Origin: Eucriotettix oculatus
Lineage: Eukaryota; Arthropoda; Insecta; Orthoptera; Tetrigidae
Direction of reading: 5' to 3'
NCBI GenBank assembly: GCA_034510155.1
Contig: CM067376.1
Span: 113,145,493-113,209,492 of the forward strand
Length of the DNA: 64,000 nucleotides
In this document: piece after piece, positions 49,621-62,072 of the stretch
How the letters are laid out: each line of letters opens with the position of its first letter
Numbering within the stretch: position 1 is the stretch's first letter
Made by a program: the position numbers and the translations under genes
Notes under the pieces: generated by a model
Databases searched by the model: none
The model's input: only the letters and a program-made list of their open reading frames with translations
Told to the model about the DNA's origin: nothing

Positions 49621-52600
49621 ATATCTTCATTTAAATCGTAATTATTCTAAAGCAGTATGTCTCCTGTTTGCAAAGACGTTAATATTTCAGAAGCTTGAAC
49701 TTGAAAAACTAACATTACGCATTTCAAAGTGGCCGTCTTGAAGTCACTGACCGCATATCACTGTCGGTTGTTACTTACTAGTGAAAGTTGAACGCATCAC
49801 TCATTATTGCGCGGTTCACGGAAAATTGTGAACGCAAGAGGAGCAGAAAGCGTGCTGTTACGTGAATATTTCCCGGGGAAGTACCGGCGTGTATGGCGCA
49901 CTGTAAATAATTGAAAGCCGGACGGTGGCAGCAGGCGGCAGCTTTATCGACTCAACACTGCGCGTGTCAGGTCCCAGTTCAATACATCATAACCCAATTC
50001 ACACGCACAAAGGACGCAAAACCTCAATATATATTGTACTGTTAATTTATCTCTCTCTTGGAAAATTATTAATCAGTGAGAGATGGTTTTCGGTGGCGTG
50101 TGAGCGAAATTTCCAACCTGTACTCGCTACTACGAAGTTGCTTCCCAATGCCTCACACGCCAATAGAATTTAGGTTTTTGTTACTTACACCCGTTTATCA
50201 ATTTATATTTCCCATTGGGAATACTTATAGTCTGCATCTAGATTTCAGCAAAATTATTCATGAATAAATTATAACTAATCTGACGGTCGGGAATAGCACA
50301 TGCAGTAAAGAAAATTTTGAGTCCCATATTAATTATAAACTGTGTTCAGTATACAAAAGGTATTCCAAAAAATTTATAAAATAAAGAAAAGAAATAAATT
50401 TCCTATTTTGTTGAAAATTCTTGCAATTTACTTTAAAATTAAAGAAAGGATCCTTGTGTATTATGGCCCCAAAGGTATCCAACCGAAAGAACTTGCGGTG
50501 ATTTTGGGATGATTTATATTGATGAATAAAGCTGAATTGACTCCAAGTCAAATTGCCTTCATATTCGGGCATACTGAGGTAAAGTAATGTAATAATGTAC
50601 TGCAATTGGTGTTTTTCGATGGATCGCGTCCATTTTTTCTGCGCTGACCTGGCTCGCAGGTCGGAGTCCCCTCCTTGTTATTGTTGCAACACGTGTTTAT
50701 ATTGCAAGAGATGTTTCTAAAGTCACTTTCGGGCCACTGTACCCATTTTTCTCAGGTCTAAGGGCTGACCTGCCAGTCCTCTAGTGGTAATGATTTGCGT
50801 TACTCGTTCTGGCCATCGTATTATCTCAATTGTATGTTAAATTAAACAATCGCGTCCTTATTGCTCGTCCGTTGGCCTGGCAACTTCAATAAATTTTACT
50901 CATTTTTATAATTTATTATAAATTGAAAAGAATACAACATTCAATAGGTCTATGAGTTCACTTATGAGCAGTGAAGTTCTTTATTGACTTTGGGAGACGT
51001 TGGTAAGAGACTCTCATTACTCTTGTAGGTCAACTGGCCAATTTTTTCTAAGTCTTTTAATGACTTGAGTTTCTTGTAGAGGTTGAAGTGTGGCATTTAG
51101 CTTGCCATGGTGCACAATAGTAGTGTGTAACGAGTGGTTGCTTACGTACTATGGTGGCTATATCGTTGAAGTATTTTTTTATTGTATTCTCTGTATTTTT
51201 GTAACGTTCAACTGACTAGAACATCCACAAAGTTTAATTTAACACATCCAAATGGGTTTCGTAATCTTCTAGTATGAATAAATTTCATTTTACAATGAAA
51301 GTTTAGACTTTTTTTGATATGTCAGTCTAAGCCTTTTTAGTTTCAAATCTATTTGTTTGCGTTTCTTTGATATGCTATATTCCAAGTGTGCCTTCTAAGC
51401 AGTTGAATACTAAGGTATTTTATGCACGATGGAATTAATGTTATTTAAATACGAGTAATGTTCATTTGTGTGGATTTTTGCTTCGTTGATATTTATTCAC
51501 CATTTATTGAGCCAGGTTCGTATGTTAAGGTGTTCCCGTGGTATGTCGCTGTAAAAGCGCGAACCATTGCGGGAAAACGCGTACACCTGATGGGCTGTCG
51601 ATGTCATGTGACCGTATATTTGAAATATTGCGAAGAACGTATATGTTGGGTTTTATATCAGTCGCCGGCAGGATGTGGTAGGAAAAGAGTGTATTTCGTG
51701 GGTCTTGAATCCTCACGACCACGTGTTTTATAATGCATGGTTTTATGCGAAGCATGGAAGTAAAGGAGTTATATTTTTCGACGTATTTGTATGCTAATTG
51801 AGTATCCGACGAATGAAAGACAGTGTAGTGTGTGTAATGTCCACGCCCTGCACTAGATAACGTCGCTCATGACTCTGAATTGATTAAATAGTTTTTAAAC
51901 TGTTAAAGTTTGGTATTTCTTAAAAAAATACCTTCTTCGAGGAAACGAAATCGTATCGTCGTAGAGCTGAGCAACCGGTGGTGAAAACGAGGTTTACGCT
52001 TCAATTTACTTTCAAAGTATCATGAAAGTTTTTTTGGATAAACCTTTACCAGTCTGTCATATTTCTATCGACAATTGATTATGTACACACGAGAGGTGAA
52101 ATTATGGTATACATAGTATACTTTCAAACCAACTTGTGGTTGTTACTGTTCACTTCCTTTATAGATCAACTCAGGTTACCCAAAATTTCGTGCCTCTGTT
52201 ATAAGAGGCGGAACGTTCTAAAAACAGAAATTTACTATTGACTATTACGCGTCATTAAATAGTAAATTAGAAAACCAGAATCTATAATTTCGTAGATAAC
52301 CTAAAGTCGATATACTTGGTGACTTACTAAAGAACTGTAGGCATATCGATAATTTGGCTGACGTTCTAGTAGGTAGCGTTTAACTAGAATATTTATAAAA
52401 TTCATAAAAAATTGTGTATTGAATTAAAAAATGTATACTAAGCGAAAGCATTTCGCAAAATTATATACACTTGATATTTTGAATATATATATGTGTATCT
52501 ACGTGTTTCATTTTAATCCCTCTGTTAAAAGTGACGATTCATTGAGTAATACTTCAAAATTTTATTCAATATATAGGAAGTAATATATTTTTACTTAATT

Positions 52601-53095
52601 TATATTCTATTACTCGTTAACTGTAACAAATAATTTACAGCAGTAAATTTACGGTTTGACAGAATATATCATGGACGCGCCGTGCGTATAATCCTTCAAA
52701 TATTTTTTTTATTGGTATATACTATTGAATGTCATTAAAACTGGCTTGCTATTGACTGGCAAAATAATCTGCTAAAGCGCTAAAATTTTTGTCCACTTAC
52801 ACGAGTACTTCTCTCAAAGGGAAATAAATTTCACTATATTTCGTGAATTCTGTGCCAGTTTTATCAATGTTTAAAAAACAGTGGATTTTATACCACCTGC
52901 AATTTCAATTTTTTCACAAAAAGTTTCAATTAAGAAAACAATTAAAATGTGTAAAATAATAATAAACTGTTTGTCAAATCTTGAAAATATTAATCTGTAC
53001 TTATCGATGATATTCCAAACATATAAAGTGTACGAGATCTGCACAAACATCTTGATTCTTCTCGTAAGATACCATTTATTTTATACTAGCTGGGT

Positions 53096-53280
53096 TTCCG
53101 GCTTAGCACGGGATTATTAACATTAGCACGATACAGAATTAATGACAATATTTTACACAACACGTGATTAACAAGTGATCGAGAGTATCACTGTTTTGAT
53201 TTTTTAGATTTCCATACCTCTACGATATCGAATCTGACAAAATGTGCATTTCATTGCAACGTGGGCGACGACTGAAATTA
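53096..53280 (-). mobile_element. Helitron 3' end fragment
   Basis: On the plus strand the segment begins CTAGCTGGGTTTCCGGC. On the minus strand this is a terminal hairpin (GCCGGAAACCCAGC) ending in CTAG and followed by T, the rule for a Helitron 3' end. It shares the CTGGGT...CCAGC stem type with the element ending at 21609. The 5' end was not found; the inner boundary is approximate. Confidence 0.55.
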
Positions 53281-53410
53281 GTTAGGTAACTTAAAAGAAG
53301 TATAAAATCTCCATTTTAGGCTAAACTTAGGGTTAACTTATTGTTATCTGATTGCCTTTGACTCTGATCCCTCCTACCTTCCCTTGACGTTGCTGGACAA
53401 CTTGTACTTT

Positions 53411-53574
53411 GACGAAGAGTTCTCGAGATTCCAATTAGGTGATGAAGTTCGTTGTCCTCGACGTTTCAATGGCTGACACAGCCATTTTTTCAGGTGAAGA
53501 TGGGCGGTGTCAGCCATTGAAACGTCGTAGACAACAACTTCATCACCCGACTGGAATCCCGGGAACTCTTCGTC
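53411..53574. repeat. Hairpin with 69/68-bp inverted arms and 27-bp loop
   Basis: The left arm 53411-53479 (GACGAAGAGTTCTCGAG through ATGGCTGACAC) and the right arm 53507-53574 (GTGTCAGCCATTGAAACG through CTCTTCGTC) are reverse complements with only a few mismatches. Both arms can be read through as short ORFs giving V-S-M-A-D-T-A, a by-product of the symmetry. The type of element is not known to me. Confidence 0.85.
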
Positions 53575-54079
53575 CACCATCTAAGTCGGGAAAACCAACG
53601 TTCTCAACTTTTACTTGTTGAATATCAGAAATAAAACACTCAATGTTTCATAACCCAGGTATCAATTTATGCAGATTTCGTGGTGTTTCTTGAAGTACAA
53701 CTGAAGCGGAATGTTAGAACTGACCTCTTCTACTCTCGGTTGCTTTCGCTTTATTTTTATATAAAGTCCCATCTTTGTGAATGCTGCCTTCTAACACCAA
53801 ATATGGTTGAAATAGTACACAAACAACATTGGTAGAAACAGTATTCATCTCATTAACGTAAAAACATTCATTCGACAATAATATTTGCCCCTTTTGCATA
53901 GTTTACAATTTACACCACCGTTTCTCACAGGCTGGTAATTGTGTCTTACCCGGAAATCTTTTTTCTTTCCGGATAGCAAAAGAATACATGAGCTAATTTT
54001 GATCAAAACTATTTTGGGGAGTTAATTTTGCGTGTGGTACATACAAATATACAGCCAATTATATTTATTAGAAAGTATA

Positions 54080-54600
54080 TTATCTTGAAATATAAGGCGT
54101 ACAGAGATGCTCATGGGAGCTTTCTCTCGCAGGTATTTGTCCCCATATTGATTGCGGGGCTCACCTTTGGGAATACCTCTCACTCTTTGTTTTTTCCAAG
54201 GGTCTCACATACTGAGGCACCTTCATCTATTTTAGGAGTGCATGTACTTGATTCGAAGATCTTGGGGATAAGGTAAGAGTTTGTCATCTGATACCATTGG
54301 ATCAGTTGGTCAACTACCTCCTAAAACTGGTGGAAACATGGAGAAGAGAATGCTGCGAACCCACAGGAAACCTCTCTTCCTGCATTAGGAAGGACGTGAG
54401 AATAGTATCCAAAATTCCGACCTACCTAGGGGTTTCTCTGTATCTATTTTAGGTGAACCGTCAGGTAGGGTCTTTGAACTGTAGCCCGGGAGCCATAGTC
54501 AACCCTTGGCTACCTTGCTCTAACTTCCACATTCCTCCTTTTCTATTCAATTCCTGTGCTATTAAAAAGGAGTTGCATGATTCAGAATCGCCCTCCAAAA
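54080..54600 (+). repeat. Dispersed repeat family, plus-strand copy
   Basis: Landmarks in order: GGGGCTCACCTTTGGGAATA, CCTCCTAAAACTGG, GGACGTGAGAATAGTATCC, GACCTACCT, GTCAACCCTTGGCTACCTTG and AAAAAGGAGTTGCATGATTC. The same landmarks occur in reverse orientation at 58150-58615, and the last ones again at 37024-37140. The short ORFs are not conserved between copies, so it is probably non-autonomous and noncoding. Confidence 0.75.
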
Positions 54601-56615
54601 AAAATCTTGAAACGTGATTTCATGCCTTCCATATAATTTCTGAAGACTGAGGACTAAATTAAAGATATTTTTTCATATTTCTCTTAATTTATAGACTAAG
54701 TCGTAACTTCACATTTTTATACATGACACATGATTTATATCCTTTAACAGATAATTTTTTTATAAGTAGAAGATAGTTGACTCATGTCTTTCGAAATTTT
54801 AGAGTGAAATTATATTGTTAATTTGACGAGCATTATATTTAAATAAAAGTATATCAGAATTACTTAATAAATAACAATTTTAAACTATTATGGCCAATAA
54901 AAAGTATATTGTTTAGTAAAATAAAGAATATTTGAATTTACATGCTCTTATAATCTGGTAAGACAGTTGATATGTTCAGTACATAGATTGTTTGATGCGA
55001 TTGTTTTACTGCGTAAGATGAAATGTTCTAAATTGTTATGAAATAAAATGGCAAATCTAATAAATCAAAGTTTTATAAGTTTATAAACTTGATACAAGCT
55101 GCCTGAGTATAGACATCCCGGCCGCAATACCCATTTGGTAACTTCAACATTGACTCTACCTCATTCAAATTCTTACACTTATTCCAATTCCTTCTCATCA
55201 CTCACACTCCTTATTTTCTGCTTTCTCCCCTCTCTAAATGAGTAGGCGACAATCAACAACAAAATTTAGAATTAATAAATTAGTAGTTTTCTCAAGTAGC
55301 CCTTATAAATTATCTATTATTGTTATTGTTTCCACGAACTTGTGTATTGCGCAAACTTGTCCGCAGTTGTGACATTTCTTTTCGAGTTTCAGCCTCTAAA
55401 TAATATATTAAAATGATTTAAACTAAATAAAAGATCGTATAACAATCCCACAATACATTATTCTACTATTATAAATTGAAAAATTATTGAGACCACATAA
55501 TATTTAGACTTTCGTAACATCTGATTATAAATACTGTTAATAAGTTCTGGGATACGAGTCTTAACATATCTAGCAATGACATCAATTTTGTATTCTGCAT
55601 GTCTAAAGAGGAGTAAGTAGAAATAAAAGTTTACTATTCCAGTTGTTTTGGATGAAACATAAAGAAGAATCCTTTTCATGCTGCAGTTACATATACCCAG
55701 GAACCTAAACTTGGTTTAAGTTTCCTGACTTCTTACTTATCACTCTTTATTATTAATAATAATTGGTTCCTAGTAAACTTCATAATGTATCTCTTTAGAA
55801 GAAATTTTCCGTTCTTATGTAGACTGTTGCTTCCTATTAATAAATTATTTAAGGGATTACCGAGATTAAATTAATACGTGTATGATTTGTAAAATCGCGT
55901 GGAATCACCATCATTAATGTTCGTTTGAATTAACATTCTTTTCTTAAATGTCTGAGATATTAGCAATGTTCATTTCATACATGCTTTTACCTATACATAA
56001 ATTTCACTTTCCATCTCTTTTTTTTCTCGGAGATATCAAGTTCTCAAGTTCTTCAGGCATAAACTGGGTCAAAAGTGCACCTTGAGTTGCGTGCGATTTA
56101 CTTGGTCTATTGAGCGCAGATCATAGCATATTTATGCTGCTTTCGCATCGTCTCAATTTAACCTGCGGTAAAATAAATTATGAAGGCAAACTGAGTGGTG
56201 CACAAAGGACCGTATTGATCATTCCCTTCTTTGATCTTCAACGGCATTTTGATATTTAAAATGAATAGACGAATAAATGGAAGTAAGCTGAATTTTCTAG
56301 GGATATATAAAGGTTTAATTTAATTAGATGGCCAATTAGTTTTAATTCGTCTATGTGGCTTGCATATATTTTCATACGATCAAATTTGTACGAGAAATAA
56401 TGAACAGAATTTATGATTTCCACCTTTAGTTAGTATCATTATTATGTAAAATTGTCAAAATACTGCGAATAATAATTATCAGACGAAGGTAAGATTTAAA
56501 TAACCTATACGACAGAAAAATAATTACTATGGACGAATAAGCTGTTGCACTATTTATTTATTTCCAAAAAGTCAGATATTTTAACTAGAAATAAGAATTT
56601 TATACTGATCGATTA

Positions 56616-56638
56616 ATATATATATATATATATATATA
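56616..56638. repeat. (AT)n microsatellite
   Basis: An uninterrupted AT run in intron 2, close to the exon at 57251. Confidence 0.9.
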
Positions 56639-56959
56639 GTGCTACTGGGCTTTACAATTATACCCCGGGAACCAAGATGTTAATTATTAATAGTGTATTA
56701 TTTTACTTTTAATTTTTTAAATAATAAATTTTGTTTATATCAAATATTTAATTAATTAATTTACTGTCATCAAATTGAAATAATCATATTTCTTGAAAAA
56801 ATTATTTTTAACATGAGGCGAGTCATTGCATTCATTTAATTTTCTCTCTTTCCTGTTCATATGCCAGTTACTTAATTGTATTTTAATTATCACACGTATC
56901 AACATAGATGGAAGATAAATAAATAACCTGACAATTAAGTATTAATAAATAAATAAATA

Positions 56960-57210
56960 ATACAGCCAATTTATCATAAAACCATTTTATATTTATAGAG
57001 TTAATCCACGTTTCGTTCGTATCTGTGGATTACATCATGTAAGTTTTAAACAGTTGCAGGACGCAGTTGCACGACATAAAATGATCTGCCCTTTGATAAA
57101 TGTTATTTTAGTTACGATGTCCTCAAATATGAATGAAACCACAACGTTGTATTAAATAAATATTAACCTGTTTGCTGACCAATTGGCTGCATTATTTATT
57201 TATTTAGAGA
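56960..57210 (-). mobile_element. Penelope-like relic directly upstream of exon C
   Basis: It parallels 2337-2600: GCCAATTTATCATAAAA, then on the minus strand ATGATGTAATCCACAGATAC, then GAACGAAACGTGG at 57039-57009, then AAATAAATATTAA and TTGCTGACCAATTGGCTG. The hammerhead-like core is more eroded than at 2396-2425. It ends about 40 bp before the splice acceptor of exon C. Confidence 0.5.
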
Positions 57211-57250
57211 CGATTCCTGATTTATTAATTACGATATTTTTCACTTACAG

Positions 57251-57364
57251 TTCCTCCTGAAAAATTGGTCATCTTGGACGAGAAAGGAGCTAACATTCCA
57301 CACTACATTTTGGGTCCTTACAACGAAGGCTCGAATGTCGACATCACCTGCATTGCTACAGGAG
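57251..57364 (+). CDS. Sidestep-family Ig-superfamily protein, internal exon C (start of Ig domain 2)
   Basis: Seen: acceptor TCACTTACAG before 57251 and donor GGAG|GTGAGA after 57364. The 114-bp exon has two leading bases (TT, completing Ile with the A ending exon B), 37 codons and one trailing base. It encodes PPEKLVILDEKG, then the linker GPYNEGSNVDITCIATG, whose cysteine at codon 33 is the first core cysteine of Ig domain 2. The VPPEKP.I.DE.G opening and the EG..V.ITC.ATGG end are typical of Side proteins, where the next exon usually continues with G-R/K-P-x-P-x-x-x-W. No such continuation is visible before 64000, so the next exon lies beyond the window. Both flanking introns are phase 1, so the exon is symmetric. 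The intron before it is 35,357 bp. Confidence 0.92.
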
Positions 57365-57529
57365 GTGAGAAAACAGAGTTTAAAGGAAGATAACTTATAT
57401 TTACAGTGTTCCGTGCAAATTTTTCATAATTTCAATGTGAACGTCACTTTTATAATTAATACCGTCAATCCTTTGCATCATTTTTGACCTTATTTTCTAT
57501 TTATTACTTTTTAATATCTAATGCATTTT

Positions 57530-57770
57530 ACAAGCTACATGAGCGTGATCCTGATATAGGCATCTCCCCATTTAATAGGAAAAGAAATGCAGTGAAAATC
57601 CTAGAAAATCTGCATGAAGTAATTCCGGCTTACGGTAATTATTCTCATGTCCTTCATGAGTTTGCTATGGGGCCGCAACACTCCCTTCTCCATCACTTCA
57701 CTTTTAGAAGGCAAGCTCCCAGCGACATTCCTTTCTCATCAGCGGCATTTTACAATATAATATATACGTC
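57530..57770 (-). repeat. Diverged copy of the dispersed repeat family
   Basis: ATTCTCATGTCCTTCATGAG, then GAGTTTGCTATGGGGCCGCA, CACTCCCTTCTCCATCACTT and AGAAGGCAAGCT, aligns with 58337-58430. A 176-residue ORF spans this region by chance and is not considered a gene. Confidence 0.6.
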
Positions 57771-58149
57771 ACTTTTATATGCTATATGGAGAAGAAATAT
57801 AAATGCAACGGTATCTGAAAAGAATGGTATGATCACTCTTTTTCGGGGGAGGAGAAGGGGTAACAGGCTGCATGTAATTATTCATTTCGCCTTTATTTAT
57901 CAATTACTACAGTCAATACTTTGCATCATTTTTTTGATCTTATGTTGTATTTATTATTGTGATAATAATTTTTCCCTGTGTGAATCAGTCACAATAACCA
58001 AAACTATAATTTAAATTTGATTTCAAATTTATTTATCAGGAGCCATAGTCTATCATCAAAATCAAATAGAAATTTTAAAAATTTTTATGTATTTCACGGA
58101 ATTTGTTTAAAATTATGACAACATAAATTCCATTATGTATAAAAAAGTT

Positions 58150-58615
58150 TTAAAAAAATTGTATTTCAAACAGGAAACTCCCCTTTAATAGCATAGGAAG
58201 GGAAATGAAAAGGGGGGATGCGGAAGGTAGAGCAAGGTAGCCAAGGGTTAACTAGATCCCCGAGGTTATGGTTTAAGGATCCTACCCGGTGTTTCACCTA
58301 AAGAGATGCATCAGGTAGGTCGGGCATTGGGTACTATTCTCACGTCCTTCCGAATGACGGGAGACGAGTTTGCTGTGGGGTCACAGCATTCCCTTCTCCA
58401 TGCCTTCATAAGTTTTAAGAGGCAGTTGGCCGACTAATCCAATGGGATCAGAGGACAACTCTTGCCATATGCCCAAGGTCTTAGACCCCAGTACATATAC
58501 CTCCTAAAATGGGTTGAAGGTGTTCGGAATGTGAAAACTTTCATAAAGAAAACATAGAGAGTGCGAGGCATTCCCGACATAATCAGTGAGCCCTGCAGTC
58601 ACTCTGGGGGAGATA
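58150..58615 (-). repeat. Dispersed repeat family, minus-strand copy
   Basis: AACTCCCCTTTAATAGCATA, GGTAGAGCAAGGTAGCCAAG, CATCAGGTAGGTCGGGC, ACTATTCTCACGTCCTTCC, CATTCCCTTCTCCATGCC, CCTCCTAAAATGGGTTGAAG and AGAGTGCGAGGCATTCCC are the reverse of the 54080-54600 landmarks. The two copies thus form an inverted pair about 3.6 kb apart, flanking exon C. Confidence 0.75.
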
Positions 58616-59748
58616 TTCTTTTCTTTTTTTATATGTGAGTGGAATAAATAATTTTGGAACGCGTAATTGGACTCACAGTTTGTTTACACGCCGGCTTTCG
58701 TGCGGCAACTCCAAGAAATCTTCCAGTTGAATTGATATTTTTATTTATATTCTTATTATACTAATATCTTCTGCAAAATACCCAAATTATATATGCGCGA
58801 ATATTTAAATTATATCTCCTTTTTTTAAAAAAAATTCTCACATTTTTATTGAAATCTGTTGAGTCTATTCGAGACAAACATACGGACAGACAGGCAGACT
58901 CTCCAGTTTTATTTTTTGGTATAGATTTACTACCGTTAATCCCCAACATCATTCTTATGACCTTATCTTACATTTAATATTTTGTTATTTTCAATGCATT
59001 TTACAATGTAAAACAATATGGTATCTTATGTTGAACGTTTTTCACATATTTAACTGCTACTTTTTTAATTATTAATTATAGGGAGTCCTGACAGTTGCAA
59101 GTTAAAACGTAATACTGATATTAATATTATGTTTATTATTTAAATATTGTTGTGGGGCAAATATGTATAAATGGAAGCTAAATAGCAACTAAAGAAATTA
59201 ATTTAAATCAAAATTAACATTAAATGAGCAACTGGCGATTAAATATGTAATAGGACAGAATAAAAACTTTTCCAGGATTTCGGTGTAACAGTGTCTGGCC
59301 TTGACTTTGCTATCGAAGCTGGTTTGGGACGTGAAAAGGAAATGAGAAGTCTTCTCTCAAAGGATTGTAAAAATTCAAGGATCGATTAGAACTGTTTTTG
59401 GTAGTGTGAGTTCGCATCTGTCTGTTCTGGTAATAATCGGAGGGTCTGAATGTTTACCAGTTAAACACTGATATGTGTATTATTACAGTGACTAATATAT
59501 ACTGTAAGGAAGTAGAAAAGAAATAAAAGTCTGTCAGGAGTCTAACAGGAAACCCGACGTAACGTGCTAGAAAGTTGTATGTGTTCGACTTCACTGAAAA
59601 GCTGAAGTGTGAAGTTTTTAAAACGTGTGGTAGATTTCATTGCTCCGAAATATCGAGGACAGCTGGCATATCTACATTATGTCAGAATTCCTACGTCTCT
59701 GCCGAATTCAACAACCTAAATTGCAAACGTCTTAAAGAATGCTTTAAT

Positions 59749-59773
59749 CCACAAAGGTAAATGACCTTTGTGG
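59749..59773. repeat. Short perfect inverted repeat
   Basis: CCACAAAGGT, five bases, then ACCTTTGTGG: 10-bp arms with a 5-base loop. Function unknown. Confidence 0.4.
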
Positions 59774-62072
59774 TATCCACTATAACGACGATTCGTTACA
59801 ATATTAGGAATTGATTGAATAAAAGATTTAATTAATTTTATAAGCAAATGGGTATTAAAATGAATTGGCTACATAATATTAAAATTAAATTATATTCATA
59901 ATAAAATTAAAAGAAGGGCAAAATAAAACTCAAATTATTTGTTAAATATTTGACGAAAAACATGAAAATTTGGTCTAACTAGCTTCAGCCAGAAAAATTT
60001 CTTTGCAGCTTCTAAAATTGCTACTGTAGGGAACGCGGGCGGAAATTTAAGTTATTAAAAAAAAAGGTGAAATAATCGCGCTTAAAAACGAGAATTGTTT
60101 TCAGAGATCAACAGCAGGTCAAAATGCCTTTATCAGTTGTTGACGCCGAAGTTGATATGGTTATGTCGTCCTTCCTACAATTCGGACGCTGGTTGGTTTC
60201 TCCAGAGGCAAGTCTTCTTGTGCCGAAATAAGTTGACAAATTCTTCTTCCAATCAAAACGCAACTTTTGAAAAGGTTAGCCAAAACGTTGATACAGTAAA
60301 TTTATTCTACCTGCTGCCAACAACTCTGTCAGACCCGACTCTCAGGCCGCCTGTCCACCATCTGCCTCAACTAAGAATTCCACTGTAACGTGACCTTGAC
60401 GACCATCCTTGCTCTCAAGACTCGGTGAACTATGAAATTAAATTATTTTTGCTTTTGCTTTTGCAAGATTTAAATTAGACGTAAAGGAAACGAGTCACCA
60501 CAGTGCCACATTTCTTGGCTGAAGTTATGGAGCACTGTTGTTCAACCTCTCGTAATTTATCGCATTTAATTGTAATCACCACTCTTTAAAATTCCTAAAA
60601 ATGGTTAAATTTGTACACGTCCCTTCCATTCTTAGCGCATAAAACAAAAACTTTACAGGAATTATCTGCGATACATTTTCAGAACCAATTACCAACTCAC
60701 ATTCGTCGAATCACATTCGGAATACGCGAAATGCAATTGAAATGCCGTGACAATCAACACGCCTCGATGCTTTGCACTGAGCGTAATGGAACACATCAAC
60801 CGTTTCTATTTCATTTTCCTGGGACAGGCAGTTGGTGGCCTCCCTCGGGCTTCACGTGCCAATGCAAGCGGACAAAATAATTGAATGCGCGGTCGACAAT
60901 AAATGAATAATGATAAACCAAAAATGATGTATTCAAGGTTCTAAATCAATAAATTCATCTAAATATCTCATGGATTCGGACCTATCTTGTGCTTCATTGT
61001 TGTAGTATTTCCTTCAATATCATAAACTACGTAACGGTCGGTTTTAGTAGAATAAGACGATAGCCGAGAAACTGATGTTGAGAGGTGTTCGGTACATTTT
61101 GCCACATACCTGTTGTAAAGAAATGAAATGAATTGTCTGCTAAAATCAGATTAGAACTTGATTTTAAAATTAAATTTGCTTGTAAATATTATTTATATAA
61201 TATTTAAAATTTTCGCATGAAATTATATTTGGTATATTAATTGGTCATTTATTTTGAAAAGTAAATTAGTTCTAATTTCAAGGCTCAAAATGGTGAACCT
61301 TGTATTAGAGATATAAATAGGTTTCTCTTTGTCACCATTAGGCCAATATATGTTATAAAATCATTAAACGTATATACGAAAATATACTACCAAATAGGAT
61401 AATTAACTCATGTAACCGGAGTCCATATATTTGAATTTAATTCCGAATTATGCAGATAGAAACAGAAGAGAAAGTTTGTGCCTGATGGAGGTTTGGAATA
61501 AACTCTCAGTAACTCTAGGCATCTTCTCCTCTCCCTCTTAATTCAGTTTAGTTTCCCCGTAGCGCTAAGGCTGCTTTCTGTCTTTAAAAGCTCTCTCATC
61601 AAATAAACGCTAAAAGACATGGCACATAACAACCCGTCTGCTGATCTGTGATCAAATAACTTGCAGCCCTGTGATCTCATAGGTTTATTTCCAGATCTAT
61701 TTCTATATTAAACCCACAAAAATGTCACTTGCTGATTGCAAGTCCTCCCAAAATAATGTAATCAATCTCTTCCCGCTGATTTAAAAAGCTATTTTTGATT
61801 TAACTGACCTCCTAGAATGCTTTTTCAATGATTTATATTGCACTCTTTGTATATTCGTGACATAAACTAGAGGAATTCGTCGAATCGACTACTCGTCGAA
61901 TTTAACTCTGTCAATAAGGAATATGAAAAATAAACTACTAGATTGAGGTTACATCATAAAAAGTTAAATTAAATTATAATTAAACGATGGACGTATTAGA
62001 GATGGATGAAACCATTCATTTTAGTGATCGGATCGAAACCACTTTCTCAGTTTCTGATGATTCACCGCACAT

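Larger units (their letters stand above)
21894..57250 (+). other. Side-family gene intron 2 (phase 1, 35,357 bp)
   Basis: It is bounded by GTGAGT and CTTACAG, and separates the Ig1 exons from the Ig2 exon. Most of it is AT-rich, repeat-derived DNA; recognised elements are listed separately. Stretches in which I see nothing assignable: 22400-23850, 24100-26150, 26750-28300, 28700-30700, 31560-33400, 33700-34350, 34480-35060, 37170-39900, 40820-42980, 43200-43830, 44000-45000, 46700-47380, 49650-53080 and 54610-56950. Some of these contain unplaced higher-complexity patches (38040-38700, 39270-39850, 50640-50900, 51080-51800), possibly old repeats. No additional Side-like exon is visible in this intron. 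Confidence 0.85.

Noticed and set aside
53374..53621. Opposed short frames both giving V-S-M-A-D-T-A
   Set aside because: The shared peptide is a by-product of the 69/68-bp inverted repeat being read from both sides.
57484..58014. 176-residue open frame, the longest in the window
   Set aside because: It runs through a diverged copy of the dispersed repeat family and ends in low-complexity hydrophobic codons from AT-rich DNA. The frame is not kept in the other copies and no domain is visible.
59575..59760. 61-residue cysteine-containing ORF with a donor-like AAAG|GTAAAT at its end
   Set aside because: No matching acceptor or domain. The donor-like bases are part of a short palindrome.
60800..60880. 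Search for the Ig2 continuation exon (G-x-P-x-P..W-W) after exon C
   Set aside because: The only TGG-rich candidate near 60830 is not preceded by a suitable phase-1 acceptor and does not read as Side Ig2.
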